This document shows, in pieces, positions 1 through 9,718 of a stretch of DNA of 64,000 nucleotides. Where the stretch lies: contig NW_026570227.1 in NCBI RefSeq assembly GCF_019649055.1, forward strand, positions 2,604,001-2,668,000, given 5' to 3'. The translations under genes and the position numbers were made by a program. This stretch comes from Paramacrobiotus metropolitanus. Its lineage: Eukaryota; Tardigrada; Eutardigrada; Parachela; Macrobiotidae. Under the pieces are notes generated by a model. The model did no database searches. It was not told the DNA's origin and worked only from the letters and a program-made list of their open reading frames with translations. Every line of letters begins with the position of its first letter. Position 1 is the stretch's first letter.

Positions 1-1942
1 CCGGCTTGGTTGCCGTCGCCCAACCCAGGGTTGAGTGGGTCGACGACGCTTTCCTCCATAAGCGCCAACTCCTGTTCGGTCAGGTTTTGTTGATGTTGGC
101 TGGAGGTGCTAGTCGGCTGAGCATCTTGGCCAAGTTGTTCGGCCTGGGTTTGGACGTGTGCGGACGATCCCGTTGAGGATCGCTGAGTTCGAAACTTCGT
201 TGGAAGTTTCCTCGTTGCTGTTTGATTGACGAACGCTTCCGCATTGTCGTCGAAGTCCGTCGGATGTTTATAGCGGTAATCTTTGGCGCGGCTCCTGTAA
301 ACGTTCAGGGCGCTTTGAATCTTGACTCCCGCTTCGACTTCATGGATTTGATTCCCCAGAAGGGCCACCTGAGTCAGTAGCCGAGGGACGATTTTCCCTT
401 GCCGGTAGGCAACTTCGAGTTCCCAGTGGCAGTGTAGGTGGCCAAGTCTGGCGGCAAAGATGCGTATCATCGTGCCGTTATAGGAGTAAGTTTCTGTCTC
501 TGGATCATCCCTGTGGTCAGCCGGTTTGCATGGGATGTCTATGGCAGCTCTGCAAGCTGCGATGTTGAAACTGGCGTTTGCGTCCGGTAGGACAAACTGA
601 GCCAGGTATTTGACAACGTCGAGTTGGTCGTCCTTAATGTGCAGTTGGCACAAGTCGTTCCAGTCCGGTCTGGTGATGGGCTGGCCGAGTAAGTTCACGT
701 CCGTGATGCTAGATAGAGCATTGTCACGGACCATCGGGTAGCCCTCGCGGTTCTGTATGTGTTCGGCCATGCTAAAATCACGAGGCCAATCTTTCCGTTG
801 CATCTCCATTTCGAGGCCGGATCTGGCGACAAAAATTTGCAAGTTCTGGACCATGGCGTCCACCTGGGTCCATCTGTCCCTGGGGTATGGTATGGCGCCC
901 ATAATGTAATCCGTCACAACCCGGTGGGGGAGTGGCCGGATGTTGATGCCCTGGTCCTCAGCATACTTGTAAGGATCGAAGTTCGCAGTGCTGCCAGTTA
1001 GCGCGGGTTGGACCGGTAGGTCCGCCGCTGGCAGTGTGGCCTCAGTTTCCATTGGTATTTGGATACTGATGTTGTGGGCCACTGAGCTGACACTTCTTTC
1101 TGGTCGCTTGGTGGACTGCGCAACAACCAGGCTGGACTCGGTCTCGTTCCGTTTTCCGGGAGATGTGCGCGTTCGGCGCTTCTCGGGCTGGCTGCGGCTT
1201 TGGCGGCCAGGTTGGTCCTGGTTGCGGCACTGAATCTGGTGACGTAAGTCATCTGGGTTCCGCGGTAGCGGTGCCAGTGGCGTGCGCTGTTCGATACGCG
1301 TTGGCTGGTATTGGCCTTTCAAGGCATCTAACAGTCCACCTTCCATCAGCTGCTTGGCCAACTGGTCAACCATAGCTTTGTTGATGTTTTCCAAGATCGT
1401 TTTTTCGAACCCCTGGTTGTATTCCATGGGTATAGGCAGCTCGCATCCGTAGGTCGAGAGCCTGATGATGGCCGCTGCGACTGGTGTGCGTAATTGCTCG
1501 GGGCGGCCGTTGGGCCACGCCCTGAGGACTGGTCAGATCCCGAATTACGGGATCGACGTTCCCGGTCCCGCTCGTCCTTCCGTTTTAAAGCCGATTGGCT
1601 GAGTGGAGGAATCGGGGTTCCGGTACTGCTCCAGCCAGGTTGTCGGGCGCCACTACGTTGCATGTGGAGATCGTAGATCTCTATCTGCTCGTGGTCCCTC
1701 AGTAGGGGAATCAGGTGGCTTCCGTCGCGGCTGGTCATGTTGCAGTATGCGTCGAAGTTGCCTCTCACCACTTCTAAGTAGAAGCAGTAGGCTCGGTCAC
1801 TCTCGTCGCGGAAGCCCGGTCGCAGGTGGTATGCACAAGGGAACGATTCCCGTGAGGAATTGTCTCGGCGGTTCTGGTCTCCGCTATTGGGTCTGCAATC
1901 CGAGCATCGCGGCTCATACTTCTGCTGCGGTGTGAGTCCCAT
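1..1942 (-). CDS. Unrecognised protein of the gag-pro unit, two overlapping frames, open at the left edge
   Basis: The first frame starts at an ATG at 1942 with a Cys/His-rich segment (CSDC, then CAYH, then a Cys) followed by a basic, Ser-rich stretch; it stops at 1346. From about 1540 down to base 1 a second frame, shifted by -1, reads without a stop for more than 500 codons and has globular character (for example GFEKTILENINKAMVDQLAK and WNDLCQLHIKDDQLDVVKYL). Its Gln/Thr-rich tail leaves the window. The two frames could be joined by a frameshift or by a 68-nt GT-AG intron (1481-1548), which preserves the frame. No family was recognised. It is the most downstream protein of the minus-strand series seen here. 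Coding character of both frames is clear; how they are joined is inference. Confidence 0.6.
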
Positions 1943-2131
1943 TCTCTGTGGTAACAGAAATGAAACTTGCAGAATGGGATTAAATCCGCTTTTATGACAG
2001 GTCCCTATGATAATTACGCCCTATATTTTACGTCCCTATGATTTTACATGTGATTTGTTAACTAGGCTTTTCTTGCCCGGTGAATTATTTCGGGATCACC
2101 CCCTAGACCCTATGCAAATCCTATGCCTAGG
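1943..2131. other. Short AT-rich spacer between two minus-strand frames
   Basis: About 190 nt separate the stop of the winged-helix-like ORF from the next ATG. The spacer is markedly AT-richer than its coding neighbours. It contains the 11-mer gtccctatgat twice and a related ccctat motif between them. It could be a leader or promoter for the downstream ORF; no TATA box or splice signal is convincing. Confidence 0.5.
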
Positions 2132-4333
2132 TCACTGATGGTAAGTGCGCCGCTTCTTCTTGGACTTGGTTGAGGCCAAGGAGTCGGATTCGGTGGGACG
2201 AGGGCCGTAACGATCCGGTGGGATGTTATGTTGTCTGTACCGCTGCTGGGCCTCGGGCTCGTCAACAGTTTGCTCGAGCCATCCTTCGCTTAACATTTTC
2301 CGTACGATATATCTGACGTCCTCACAAATAGGGTACAACCCGCTAGGGCGGCCCTGGTTCGGCATGTATGCTATCCCATCGATGAGTTGTGGATGGTGCG
2401 AGATGACGTTCAGATCGTATCGGCCCAGGAGCTGGTTGGCTATTTCGCCTCGTGTGAGGCCTAATGGGTGCTGAGTGGTGGTCAGCACTGTGAGGACGGC
2501 GTTACGCCACTCCCAGTAGCCTTGAGGAGCCTTATCCACTTTTTCCGGTGGGAAAGTGTAGAAGATCTGCGTATTGGGCAGATGGGTCCGTAATATAGCT
2601 CCTTCATTGTAGGCCATCTGTATGTACTTCATCACTTTGGACTTGGTCAGCGGTGGGCCATTCCATTTTCGGATGAGTTGGAAGGCCAGGCCCCCTGTAG
2701 CAAGGGTTGTACCCGTTTGGGACAACGCCTTTAAGGCCGCCTTGATATATGCCCATCGCTTGTCAGAGTTGGAGATCCGCGGCTTTTTGGAAGGATCTCC
2801 GCCGGGCCATTTCCTGGCCACCTTTGGTGTTGGTGGCGAGACGTAGTCGATCCGTGGTATGGCCGGGCATGGGTCAGGTAAAGTCCATGGGATCTCACCA
2901 TCATCTGATTCCGGTGAGGTCGAGTCGCGCATCCTTTCCCGATCGGGCGATGCAGCGCTTCCACTTGGCTCAGCGTCGTCTGCGCTGGCTGGACTTTCTT
3001 GGCTAGCGCCTTCTGCGCTACCTTGTTCCTGATTGGCGTCTTCTGCGCCGCCCTGGACCTCCATGTCCTGGTCACCGTTAGGTGACTGGTTCTCGTCACC
3101 GGATGGAATTTCCATGTCATGGTCCGGTGGGACGTTAATGGTCAGTTTGTCAGGGCTTTGGTCATCATCGTCATCTGAGTCGGACTTTCGGGATTCCATG
3201 GTTTGGTCCTGGTCCGGCTCTTCTTGTTCCTCGTCCTCTGAGTCCTCCGGTTGTGAGTCCTCAGAGTCCGAATCGCTTGGCTGCGGTGAGGGATCTTTTT
3301 TCCCTCTTTTCTTTGATGCTGTGGCCTTTCGGCTCTTTGTGGATGTGGCCGATAGGGCTGTCGAGGGAGGTCTGGACTGGCCTGCTGCGTTAGGCAGTGA
3401 CACTGTGCCCCTAGGCACGGGCCGAATTCCGGACGCGCGCATTTCTTCCTCCGCTTCCCGCCGTGCAGCCATCTTTCTTCTTGTGACTGATGGTCGAGGA
3501 GGCTTTTCTACCGGCAGTTTCTTTGGACCAGGCAGTTTGGCCACTTGGGAGATCAAGTATGCCTCCTTGGCTCTGCCGGTCAACTTGTCTTTCGGCGGTC
3601 CAACCGCTTTCTTCCTATCCGGGTCCCATCTTGTACCCACATCGTGTGATACATACAGAGACCGTTGGGTCTTCTGTGGGATAAATCCCGGGATGGTGCA
3701 GCGGATAGGTTCCGCCCGGTAGGCGTTGGTCGTTTCCAAAGTTCCTTCTTTGACCAACATTAGCAACTCCTCGAGTACGATACGCTCGAGTTTCTCCAGG
3801 TCTTCCACTCCTTTATAATAGAGGGCGTTGAGGGTCCTAACGAGGTCGACTAAGTTGGAGCCTCTCGGGTTATGCAGGTAAGCGATAGTCCTGCATATTT
3901 GTTGGAAAGGATAATCCCGGCTGCGGGAAAGTCCTGCTGGCCGATGAGGCACGTGAAGCTCCATCATGCTGGTCCAGTCACGGTGTGTGCGGACCAGAAG
4001 TCCCATGTCCAAGATGAGAGTTACTACGCGCCGCATAAAGGGTGCCGTTAGTAGACGGTCCGCTGGCGGTAGCCCTCTGAATTCCTCTCCTTGTGCCATT
4101 CTGGCTCGGAGAACTCGGACGAGACATTGGTACATGTCTCTTCCTGTTGCACGTCTCATGATCCTGGCCGCTGCCACCCATTGGCGCACATATGGACCCG
4201 TTGGGATCTCAATGTGCGTGGCCTCTGGTCCAGTGTCCGGGAGCTCAGCTTCGTCGTCCCCAGGCGAGGGGAGCATTGTCTCCTCCGAAGGTGGTTCACC
4301 TGGGGCACTGGCTCGTATTCCTCGTCTCGCCAT
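2132..4333 (-). CDS. 733-aa protein with four winged-helix-like segments around an acidic linker
   Basis: One uninterrupted frame of 733 codons from an ATG at 4333. Four segments of 70-90 residues (about 50-128, 140-215, 525-595 and 605-693) each show a helix-helix-helix then beta-wing pattern, with endings such as NEGAILRTHLPNTQIFYTFP and SEGWLEQT that resemble wings. Between the two pairs lies a low-complexity linker: a basic part (about 280-350), then a Ser/Asp/Glu/Gln-rich part (about 350-480). The C terminus ends in a Lys/Arg cluster (KSKKKRR) that could be a nuclear localisation signal. The start overlaps the upstream frame by 178 nt in the -1 frame, so it may begin at its own ATG or by frameshifting. 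The winged-helix assignment is my pattern reading; nucleic-acid binding would follow if correct. Confidence 0.65.
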   Translation of the reverse strand: MARRGIRASAPGEPPSEETMLPSPGDDEAELPDTGPEATHIEIPTGPYVRQWVAAARIMRRATGRDMYQCLVRVLRARMAQGEEFRGLPPADRLLTAPFMRRVVTLILDMGLLVRTHRDWTSMMELHVPHRPAGLSRSRDYPFQQICRTIAYLHNPRGSNLVDLVRTLNALYYKGVEDLEKLERIVLEELLMLVKEGTLETTNAYRAEPIRCTIPGFIPQKTQRSLYVSHDVGTRWDPDRKKAVGPPKDKLTGRAKEAYLISQVAKLPGPKKLPVEKPPRPSVTRRKMAARREAEEEMRASGIRPVPRGTVSLPNAAGQSRPPSTALSATSTKSRKATASKKRGKKDPSPQPSDSDSEDSQPEDSEDEEQEEPDQDQTMESRKSDSDDDDDQSPDKLTINVPPDHDMEIPSGDENQSPNGDQDMEVQGGAEDANQEQGSAEGASQESPASADDAEPSGSAASPDRERMRDSTSPESDDGEIPWTLPDPCPAIPRIDYVSPPTPKVARKWPGGDPSKKPRISNSDKRWAYIKAALKALSQTGTTLATGGLAFQLIRKWNGPPLTKSKVMKYIQMAYNEGAILRTHLPNTQIFYTFPPEKVDKAPQGYWEWRNAVLTVLTTTQHPLGLTRGEIANQLLGRYDLNVISHHPQLIDGIAYMPNQGRPSGLYPICEDVRYIVRKMLSEGWLEQTVDEPEAQQRYRQHNIPPDRYGPRPTESDSLASTKSKKKRRTYHQ

Positions 4334-5370
4334 GAGCGAAACGGTGCTGGCTCCTCTGACTTGTCCATACTGTCCGATAGGACTTGGACGTCTTCATCGC
4401 CTGACAACCGTTTCTCTAGCTGGGCGATTTTGGCCTCGTGACTTTTCTTGTCCTTAGCCGCTTGTTTCTTCTGGCGGTTCCTTTCGGCCTCTGGATTTGA
4501 TGTTGGCCGAGGTGTGGCCGCCTGACTTCCACTCGGTTGAGGGGAGTTTGGACGAGTGGCCGGTTTGGCCCTCGGTTGAGGAGAAGTTGGACGAGAGGCC
4601 GGTTTGGCCCTCTCCGGATTTTTGGCTTTTCTCGGCTGCTTATTCCGTTGGGAATTAGCTGAGTGAATCACACCCATGCCGAGTGCGAAGTTCTCCATTG
4701 TCCCCGTTGCAGGGAAGGTTACTGGACGGCCAAAAGGTATGTCGTCGACGCTGGCAGGCATGTTCGTCAGTGTTATCGGAGCAGCGGCCGTTGGCCCTGT
4801 TCCGGACTGGCTTTGGTCTGCCGATTCTTGTGCCGACGAAGTGGCCTTCAGTGGCTCCTCCGGTTGAACTGGTTTTGGCTGTGGCTCTACGGCCACGGGT
4901 CCAGACGGAGAAGTGTCCATTGGCTCTGAAGCCGCTGGTGGTTGTGCCTGCGTCTTTGGCGGTACCACGGTTGGTGGCGCGTTTGACGACAGGGTTTCAG
5001 CCATTCTGAAGTCTTCCTCCGGTGGGGGAAAGGCTTTCTGGTTGCGACGGCGCCGATAATCATCTATCATCCGTAGGACCAAGGACCGGAGCATTTCCGT
5101 AATCATGTCGTATTCTTCCATACGATTCTGCTCCTTGGCCTCCTGTCTCTTTGTGAGCAGGAACGGATATTGCCGTCGTTCGTTATGGTCAGCATGGATC
5201 AGTAAGTGTCTCTGCTCGAGACACTTACTGATCCATGCCCATGAGTGAGAGCACTCATGGGCATCAAGGCCGCGTCGGCTTCCACTTGTTGGTCCGAGAC
5301 AGCCGGTTTTATCTGCACCTTCATTCGGCCGACTCTGCGACCACTGGTGCTGGGGTTCTAACCGTGACCG
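4156..5370 (-). CDS. Proline-rich protein of the gag-pro unit, unrecognised
   Basis: The annotated ATG is at 5121 (MEEYDMITEML), but the same frame is open and protein-like back to a stop at 5371, passing through two perfect DNA hairpins. The N-terminal part is helical and charged (TKRQEAKEQNRMEEYD, then RMIDDYRRRR). The middle is rich in Pro, Ala, Thr and Gln, with two Ser-Pro-Gln-Pro basic repeats (SPQPRAKPATRPNSPQPSG). A Lys-rich helix follows (KKQAAKDKKSHEAKIAQLEK). The last about 55 residues after RDEEYEPVPQVNH look out of frame with real coding, which moves to the -1 frame of the next ORF. No enzyme motif is present. It could be a nucleocapsid-like or structural protein. Confidence 0.55.
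   Translation of the reverse strand, partial: RSRLEPQHQWSQSRPNEGADKTGCLGPTSGSRRGLDAHECSHSWAWISKCLEQRHLLIHADHNERRQYPFLLTKRQEAKEQNRMEEYDMITEMLRSLVLRMIDDYRRRRNQKAFPPPEEDFRMAETLSSNAPPTVVPPKTQAQPPAASEPMDTSPSGPVAVEPQPKPVQPEEPLKATSSAQESADQSQSGTGPTAAAPITLTNMPASVDDIPFGRPVTFPATGTMENFALGMGVIHSANSQRNKQPRKAKNPERAKPASRPTSPQPRAKPATRPNSPQPSGSQAATPRPTSNPEAERNRQKKQAAKDKKSHEAKIAQLEKRLSGDEDVQVLSDSMDKSEEPAPFRSWRDEEYEPVPQVNHLRRRQCSPRLGTTKLSSRTLDQRPRTLRSQRVHMCANGWQRPGS
5192..5264. repeat. Two overlapping perfect hairpins at an ORF junction
   Basis: Hairpin 1 has 21-bp perfect arms (5192-5212 and 5218-5238) with a 5-nt loop. Hairpin 2 has 13-bp perfect arms (5235-5247 and 5252-5264) with a 4-nt loop. They share the four bases ATGC at 5235-5238, so they cannot both form completely. 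They sit between the stop of one minus-strand frame (5321) and the ATG of the next (5121), inside a stretch that is also open in the downstream frame. A role in reinitiation, frameshifting or RNA processing is inference. Confidence 0.85.
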
Positions 5371-6829
5371 TTACTGGCTCAAGTGCTGAACCTGCAGACA
5401 CCGTAGGTGCTGCGATTCGTTCCACAGTAATGGTCATGGTTGGCTGTTGAGGAGGTGTGGTGTCCATCCTCTCTTTGGTCGGGGATTTGCCTGGCCGGCT
5501 CGGTGTGAACCTGGCAGGCGCCAGTTCGATGGCCGGCATGCTGGGCATTCGCGCCGGAGTTGATGTGGCGCGTCCAGGAGAAGTCCTCTTTGATGGAGAT
5601 CGGCTTTGGCGTGGCGATTCCTTCGTTGAAGGCGGCCGGACCTGGCTGGCCTCATATAACGCCCTTTGGACATTCTCGTCCAAGTCTTCCTCGATCTCTG
5701 ACTCCTCGCTGGATGAGACGCCCCAGAAGGCTGCTGGCAGTTGAGGATGTTCGTTCTCGCTTTCTGCCTCTTCTGGTGGAAGTTCGTCTTCCGCTGGCTG
5801 GCCTGGTCGCGGGCGCGGTTCAACTGTCCATGCCCTTGGGTTACTGTGTGGGCCACGGATGTAGATGGCATGCTCAATAATTTCGCTAGGCAGCTTGCGT
5901 TGGCGAAGGGCCTGGCTTTTGCTCCGCATGGCCATCAATTTCCTGATTAGGATTGTGCGTTCTTGGACCATCAGTTGACAGCCTCGGTTGATGCGGTCTA
6001 TCTCGCGGTCCGTTAATGTTTCGTCGCCAGCGCGTAGTCGTTGGCGCATATCCTCCTCAGTAAGATTTAAGCGAAAATCAACCTCTATGATCTCGCTTAC
6101 AGCCCGGTTGTGCGGGTCGTCCCATGACTCTGTTTGAGTCAATCGGATACGATGCCTCGTTGGAGGTTCGTCCCGCAGAGGCTGAGTTGTTCCTGACGGA
6201 ATCTTGGGTGCTTCCGGTGGTGAAAGCACGTGTCCCTTGCCAGGAAAATTCTTTGGCGGCGACTTCTTCTTCTTGGTCGGTAGGCCGCGAAGCGTCAAAG
6301 TCGGTGGTTCCGCCTTCTTTGGCTTGAGTATGGACCGGCCTGGCCTGGTAGGGCCAGAAACATCTAAGTCCGTTGGCGGGCCGCTTTACGCTGGTAGAAT
6401 GGGCCTGGTTGGGCGGTTCAGCTCCAAGTTTTCTCTTGGCCCTCGCCAAGGTGGGAGTGACCGTTGCGAAGGAGGCTCCTCTGCTTCTGGGGGAGTCCTC
6501 TTCTTCTTCTCAAATCTGGGCGACCGTGGACCGCTTCTTGTGGCAAGATTGGCTGGTTCTGGCCGTCCTCCTATCGATTTCCTGGGCGTTGGCCGTGCAG
6601 CAAGGGTTCCATCTGATGTGTCGCCTTCGATCGGCTTCGGCATAGGCTGTGATGACACCGTTGGCGCATCAACAGCCATTGGGCTTGTCGGTTCACCAGC
6701 CGGTTGGACTGGTGTCGGCTCTGCTTCGGCTGGCTTCTCCGAACAGAGCTCAAGGGTATTATCGGGCAGGCTCACGTCCGTTTCGACGTCCTGCAGTGGG
6801 ACTTCTTTACTGCTGTCCGCTGTAGCAGG
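5321..6829 (-). CDS. Continuation of the 9.7-kb frame after an in-frame TGA; contains a further in-frame TAA
   Basis: This stretch is in the same frame as the ORF ending at 6830 and reads on as similar Pro/Glu-rich protein straight after that TGA. A second in-frame TAA lies at 6386-6388, after which coding again continues in frame with a Lys-rich patch (PTKKKKSPPK). The last part holds a helical segment (MRQRLRAGDETLTDREIDRI) like the helical hairpins upstream, then a Pro/Ser/Arg-rich tail that ends at 5321. The next ORF lies in the +1 frame. No function recognised. Either one long product with two read-through stops or a mutated gene. Confidence 0.55.
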
Positions 6830-9718
6830 TCAAGCAGTGTCCACAGGTTGGGTTGTCGTTGGACCACGCACCGTTAGGGCCTGGGCCAACTCAGCTGGAA
6901 TTGGCTGTCCAACTGATGTTAAGGCGGCCGGTACATATGTCAGGGCCAAAGGCGATGGCGCAGACACTGGTGATGGTCGCCATTCATTTACTGGATCGAA
7001 GTCACTGGAGCGTGCCGTCGTTGACGGACGTGGGACTTTCCAGTAATCTTCGATAAATTCTCGGATCCATTTTGTGGTATGGTCCATAACCGTTAACGAT
7101 GGACCGGTAGGCCTCGTGTGGTTAGGAGTGAGGTCCTTGAGCAGAGCCAACCGTTGGGCTAGACTCTGCTGCTGTTCTGTCAGTCTGACCGCTTCTGGGT
7201 CAAATGGGCTGAGTTCTTGGATCCGGTTAGTTATGCGGCGCTCAACATCTCCAGCGTCGCTAATGAGGTGCCAAATCCTCAATGCTTGGACGATCGTCAT
7301 TTGCATGGGCCCGGTGTCGGCCTCGCGCAACCGTTGGTCCGATGCGGCCTGTTCTTCGTCCCATTGCTGACGTAAAGTCCGAGGGGCCGGTTGATTAGCA
7401 TTGGCCGATTCGTTCAGTACCGGGAAATCGTCCGCATAAGCCGGTCTGCCTTGCGTAACGTTGCCCCGCATAATCAGTTCCAGGCGTTCCGCTATGGCTG
7501 GTGGCGGCGCCAGTGAAGTTGGCCTCGGGTGGACTTGTCGTTCTGGCGCGACCAAGTGATCAGGCGGAGCTGTTAGACCCGGTACAGGGATTGGATCGGG
7601 CATGTCGAACCACTCGATGTCGCTGTCGGTTTCTGTGTCCGACGCGCTGGCTGGTCGACTAAGTGCCGGTCCGGCTGCAAATCTTTCAGCCGAGATCCGC
7701 ATAATTCTCGAGACTCGCATCCTCAATTCTTCCGCCGGTTGGCGTGTTGAGGACCGTGTCGGTACGAGAAGTCCGGTTTGTCCGACGCGTGTTGGCTGCC
7801 CCGGTCGGGGTTTAGGCAACACGCGGCGAAGTGCTTCATCGATCAGGCCAAGCTGATATTGCCGGTTACGGAAGTCACGCAACGCTGGTGCGTCGTTAGC
7901 CGTCTCTAATGGCTTATCCATGAACCGCAACATGGCCCGTCGAATCCTGGTAATGTATTCCAGGACGCGTTGAAATTCTAAGTCCAACGCGACTTTTCCC
8001 CGTAAAGTGGCAATGTCCACCCCCTTCAGGCCGCTGATAACCTTACGGATTTCCTCTTCGAGGCGTTCCGCGGCGTGGAGTTCACGCTCCAAAGGTGGTA
8101 TATCTGGGTAGGCCCTCAGGTCATACGGAGAGGATGCTGGTTCTCGCGATTCCAAACCAGTGGCTGTCAACATTGCCTCGTCGGTAGACGTAGGCTGGGC
8201 CGCTGGTGGCGCGGAAGATTCCCCTGTCGTAGCGGTAACTACGACTGTTGAGTTCTCTGGGGACGGTGATGGTGATGGCGCTGTAGCTTCTTTGGCTCTG
8301 GTCCTGAACCGGTGAGCCATCTTGTGTTGTTCCAGTCGCCATCTCAATCTTTGCGTTGCCGCCGATAGGGCCTGACCGGTTTGGTCATGTAACGGAAAGA
8401 TTTCGTGTTGGGCCCGGCGGGTTGCGATTTCTTCGCTGAGTTCGTGCGCTTGGCGCCTACAGTCTTCCTGGTCGAGGATGATTTTCTGGATCAACTCACG
8501 GTAGTGAGGACCCATTTTGTCTAATCCTCGAATGATGGTCTCCAGTTCTTGGATGGCGTCCTCCATCTCCTTCAGGTTGTCCTGAAGTTGGTAGAGTGGA
8601 TTCCGGCCGACGGCCAAAGGTTCGATAGGGGATTCGGTCCTCATTGGTGGGGTAGTTGTATCCCTTTGGACGTCCCCTTCATCTTCTGGCTCTGGCGATG
8701 ACACAGGTTCCGTCGGTGGGACGGTCTGGTCACGCCTGACTACACACACTGGGTTCAGTGGTGGCCGTGCCGCTGGTTCCGGTTCGGCTAAGCCAAGTTC
8801 GGCCGCCAATTCTGGTGGAACCTCCTCTGGCCGGTTATATATAGTGAGCCGTCCATTCACAAATACCCGTAGTGGGTAATCACTTGGCTCGTTGAGCTGT
8901 GATGTGCTTGGCTGGGTTTCCGGCGGCGCTGGAGTTCTGTACGCTTCCGGTCCTGCTCGTGGAGGCTCAATGGATGAATCAGACGGCGTCTGGCCCGTAG
9001 GGTCAGGTTGTGCCGCTGAAGGTGGGCTATACGGCGGTTGGCCGTATGCTCCATATCCGCCATAAGGCGGTGGATATCCATATGGTCCTGGCGAATACAT
9101 CCACGGTGGTGGGTATCGCCATGGGTTTATGTCCGGCTGCGGCTGGTTTGAAGGTCCAGGCGCAGGATACGGTGGATATCCATAATGTGGATTGTAGTAT
9201 GGCGGCGGAGTGTACTGTGGCCGCGGTCCAGTATGGACCGGCGTAGTCGTGACCGTTGGCCCGACTGCCGCAGTTGTAAAAACCGGCTGACTCGCCGAAG
9301 TGGTCGGTAGGCCACCATACAGGATTGGTTGGGGTGGGCCGGTACGGCCATGAGAATAACGTCGGACCGTTTGGTCTGACGTTGAGCTTGGCTGGCTGCC
9401 AGCCACTGCCGCATTCACCAGGAGTCCAGTGTGGTCAGAGAATGTCCCTGGCGGCCGAAGTTGTGGCGGAATGGCTCGTGGTGGCAGAGGCTGGGACCGC
9501 GGTAGCGGTGTGTCGGCCCGTGAACTGGGGCCAACTGACATAGTTGCCAGCTGCTCGGCGGTTAGGATGGCCCTAATGTTAGGTACCTGTACACTCGGAG
9601 GCCGGTTAGACGACCGAGTGGAAGATCCGCCCGACCGGGATTCCGGTCGTGAATATGGATGTGTTCGGTTACTGCGGTCGGAGTCATCAGAGCGATCGGT
9701 GCGTCGGCGTCCTTCCAT
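6830..9718 (-). CDS. About 960-aa proline-rich, PPxY-containing helical protein
   Basis: The first ATG of the frame is at 9718 (MEGRRRTD). Residues about 1-300 are low-complexity: Arg/Ser at first, then Pro/Tyr/Gly-rich with several PPPY or PPYS motifs (TPPPYYNP, YPPPYGG, GQPPYS), the consensus bound by WW domains of Nedd4-type ligases. The rest contains at least three separate helical-hairpin segments (for example LKEMEDAIQELETIIRGLDK; LEEEIRKVISGLKG; VERRITNRIQELSPFDPEAV) separated by Pro-rich linkers. No catalytic motif is visible. It looks like a structural or scaffold protein. The TGA at 6830-6832 is followed by more coding in the same frame. Confidence 0.65.
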   Translation of the reverse strand: MEGRRRTDRSDDSDRSNRTHPYSRPESRSGGSSTRSSNRPPSVQVPNIRAILTAEQLATMSVGPSSRADTPLPRSQPLPPRAIPPQLRPPGTFSDHTGLLVNAAVAGSQPSSTSDQTVRRYSHGRTGPPQPILYGGLPTTSASQPVFTTAAVGPTVTTTPVHTGPRPQYTPPPYYNPHYGYPPYPAPGPSNQPQPDINPWRYPPPWMYSPGPYGYPPPYGGYGAYGQPPYSPPSAAQPDPTGQTPSDSSIEPPRAGPEAYRTPAPPETQPSTSQLNEPSDYPLRVFVNGRLTIYNRPEEVPPELAAELGLAEPEPAARPPLNPVCVVRRDQTVPPTEPVSSPEPEDEGDVQRDTTTPPMRTESPIEPLAVGRNPLYQLQDNLKEMEDAIQELETIIRGLDKMGPHYRELIQKIILDQEDCRRQAHELSEEIATRRAQHEIFPLHDQTGQALSAATQRLRWRLEQHKMAHRFRTRAKEATAPSPSPSPENSTVVVTATTGESSAPPAAQPTSTDEAMLTATGLESREPASSPYDLRAYPDIPPLERELHAAERLEEEIRKVISGLKGVDIATLRGKVALDLEFQRVLEYITRIRRAMLRFMDKPLETANDAPALRDFRNRQYQLGLIDEALRRVLPKPRPGQPTRVGQTGLLVPTRSSTRQPAEELRMRVSRIMRISAERFAAGPALSRPASASDTETDSDIEWFDMPDPIPVPGLTAPPDHLVAPERQVHPRPTSLAPPPAIAERLELIMRGNVTQGRPAYADDFPVLNESANANQPAPRTLRQQWDEEQAASDQRLREADTGPMQMTIVQALRIWHLISDAGDVERRITNRIQELSPFDPEAVRLTEQQQSLAQRLALLKDLTPNHTRPTGPSLTVMDHTTKWIREFIEDYWKVPRPSTTARSSDFDPVNEWRPSPVSAPSPLALTYVPAALTSVGQPIPAELAQALTVRGPTTTQPVDTA

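Noticed and set aside
1501-1560. Slippery heptamer explaining the frame change near 1.5 kb
   Set aside because: No X XXY YYZ in the right phase between the stop of one frame and the start of coding character in the other; the AAAAAA run further on lies too far downstream.
3033-3722. 229-codon plus-strand ORF (Ser-rich) opposite the 733-aa protein
   Set aside because: Antisense shadow of the acidic Ser/Asp linker; composition explained by the reverse complement of GAC/GAG/TCC codons.
6204-7046. 280-codon plus-strand ORF
   Set aside because: Antisense to clearly protein-like minus-strand frames; Gly/Ser/Val composition is typical of a shadow.
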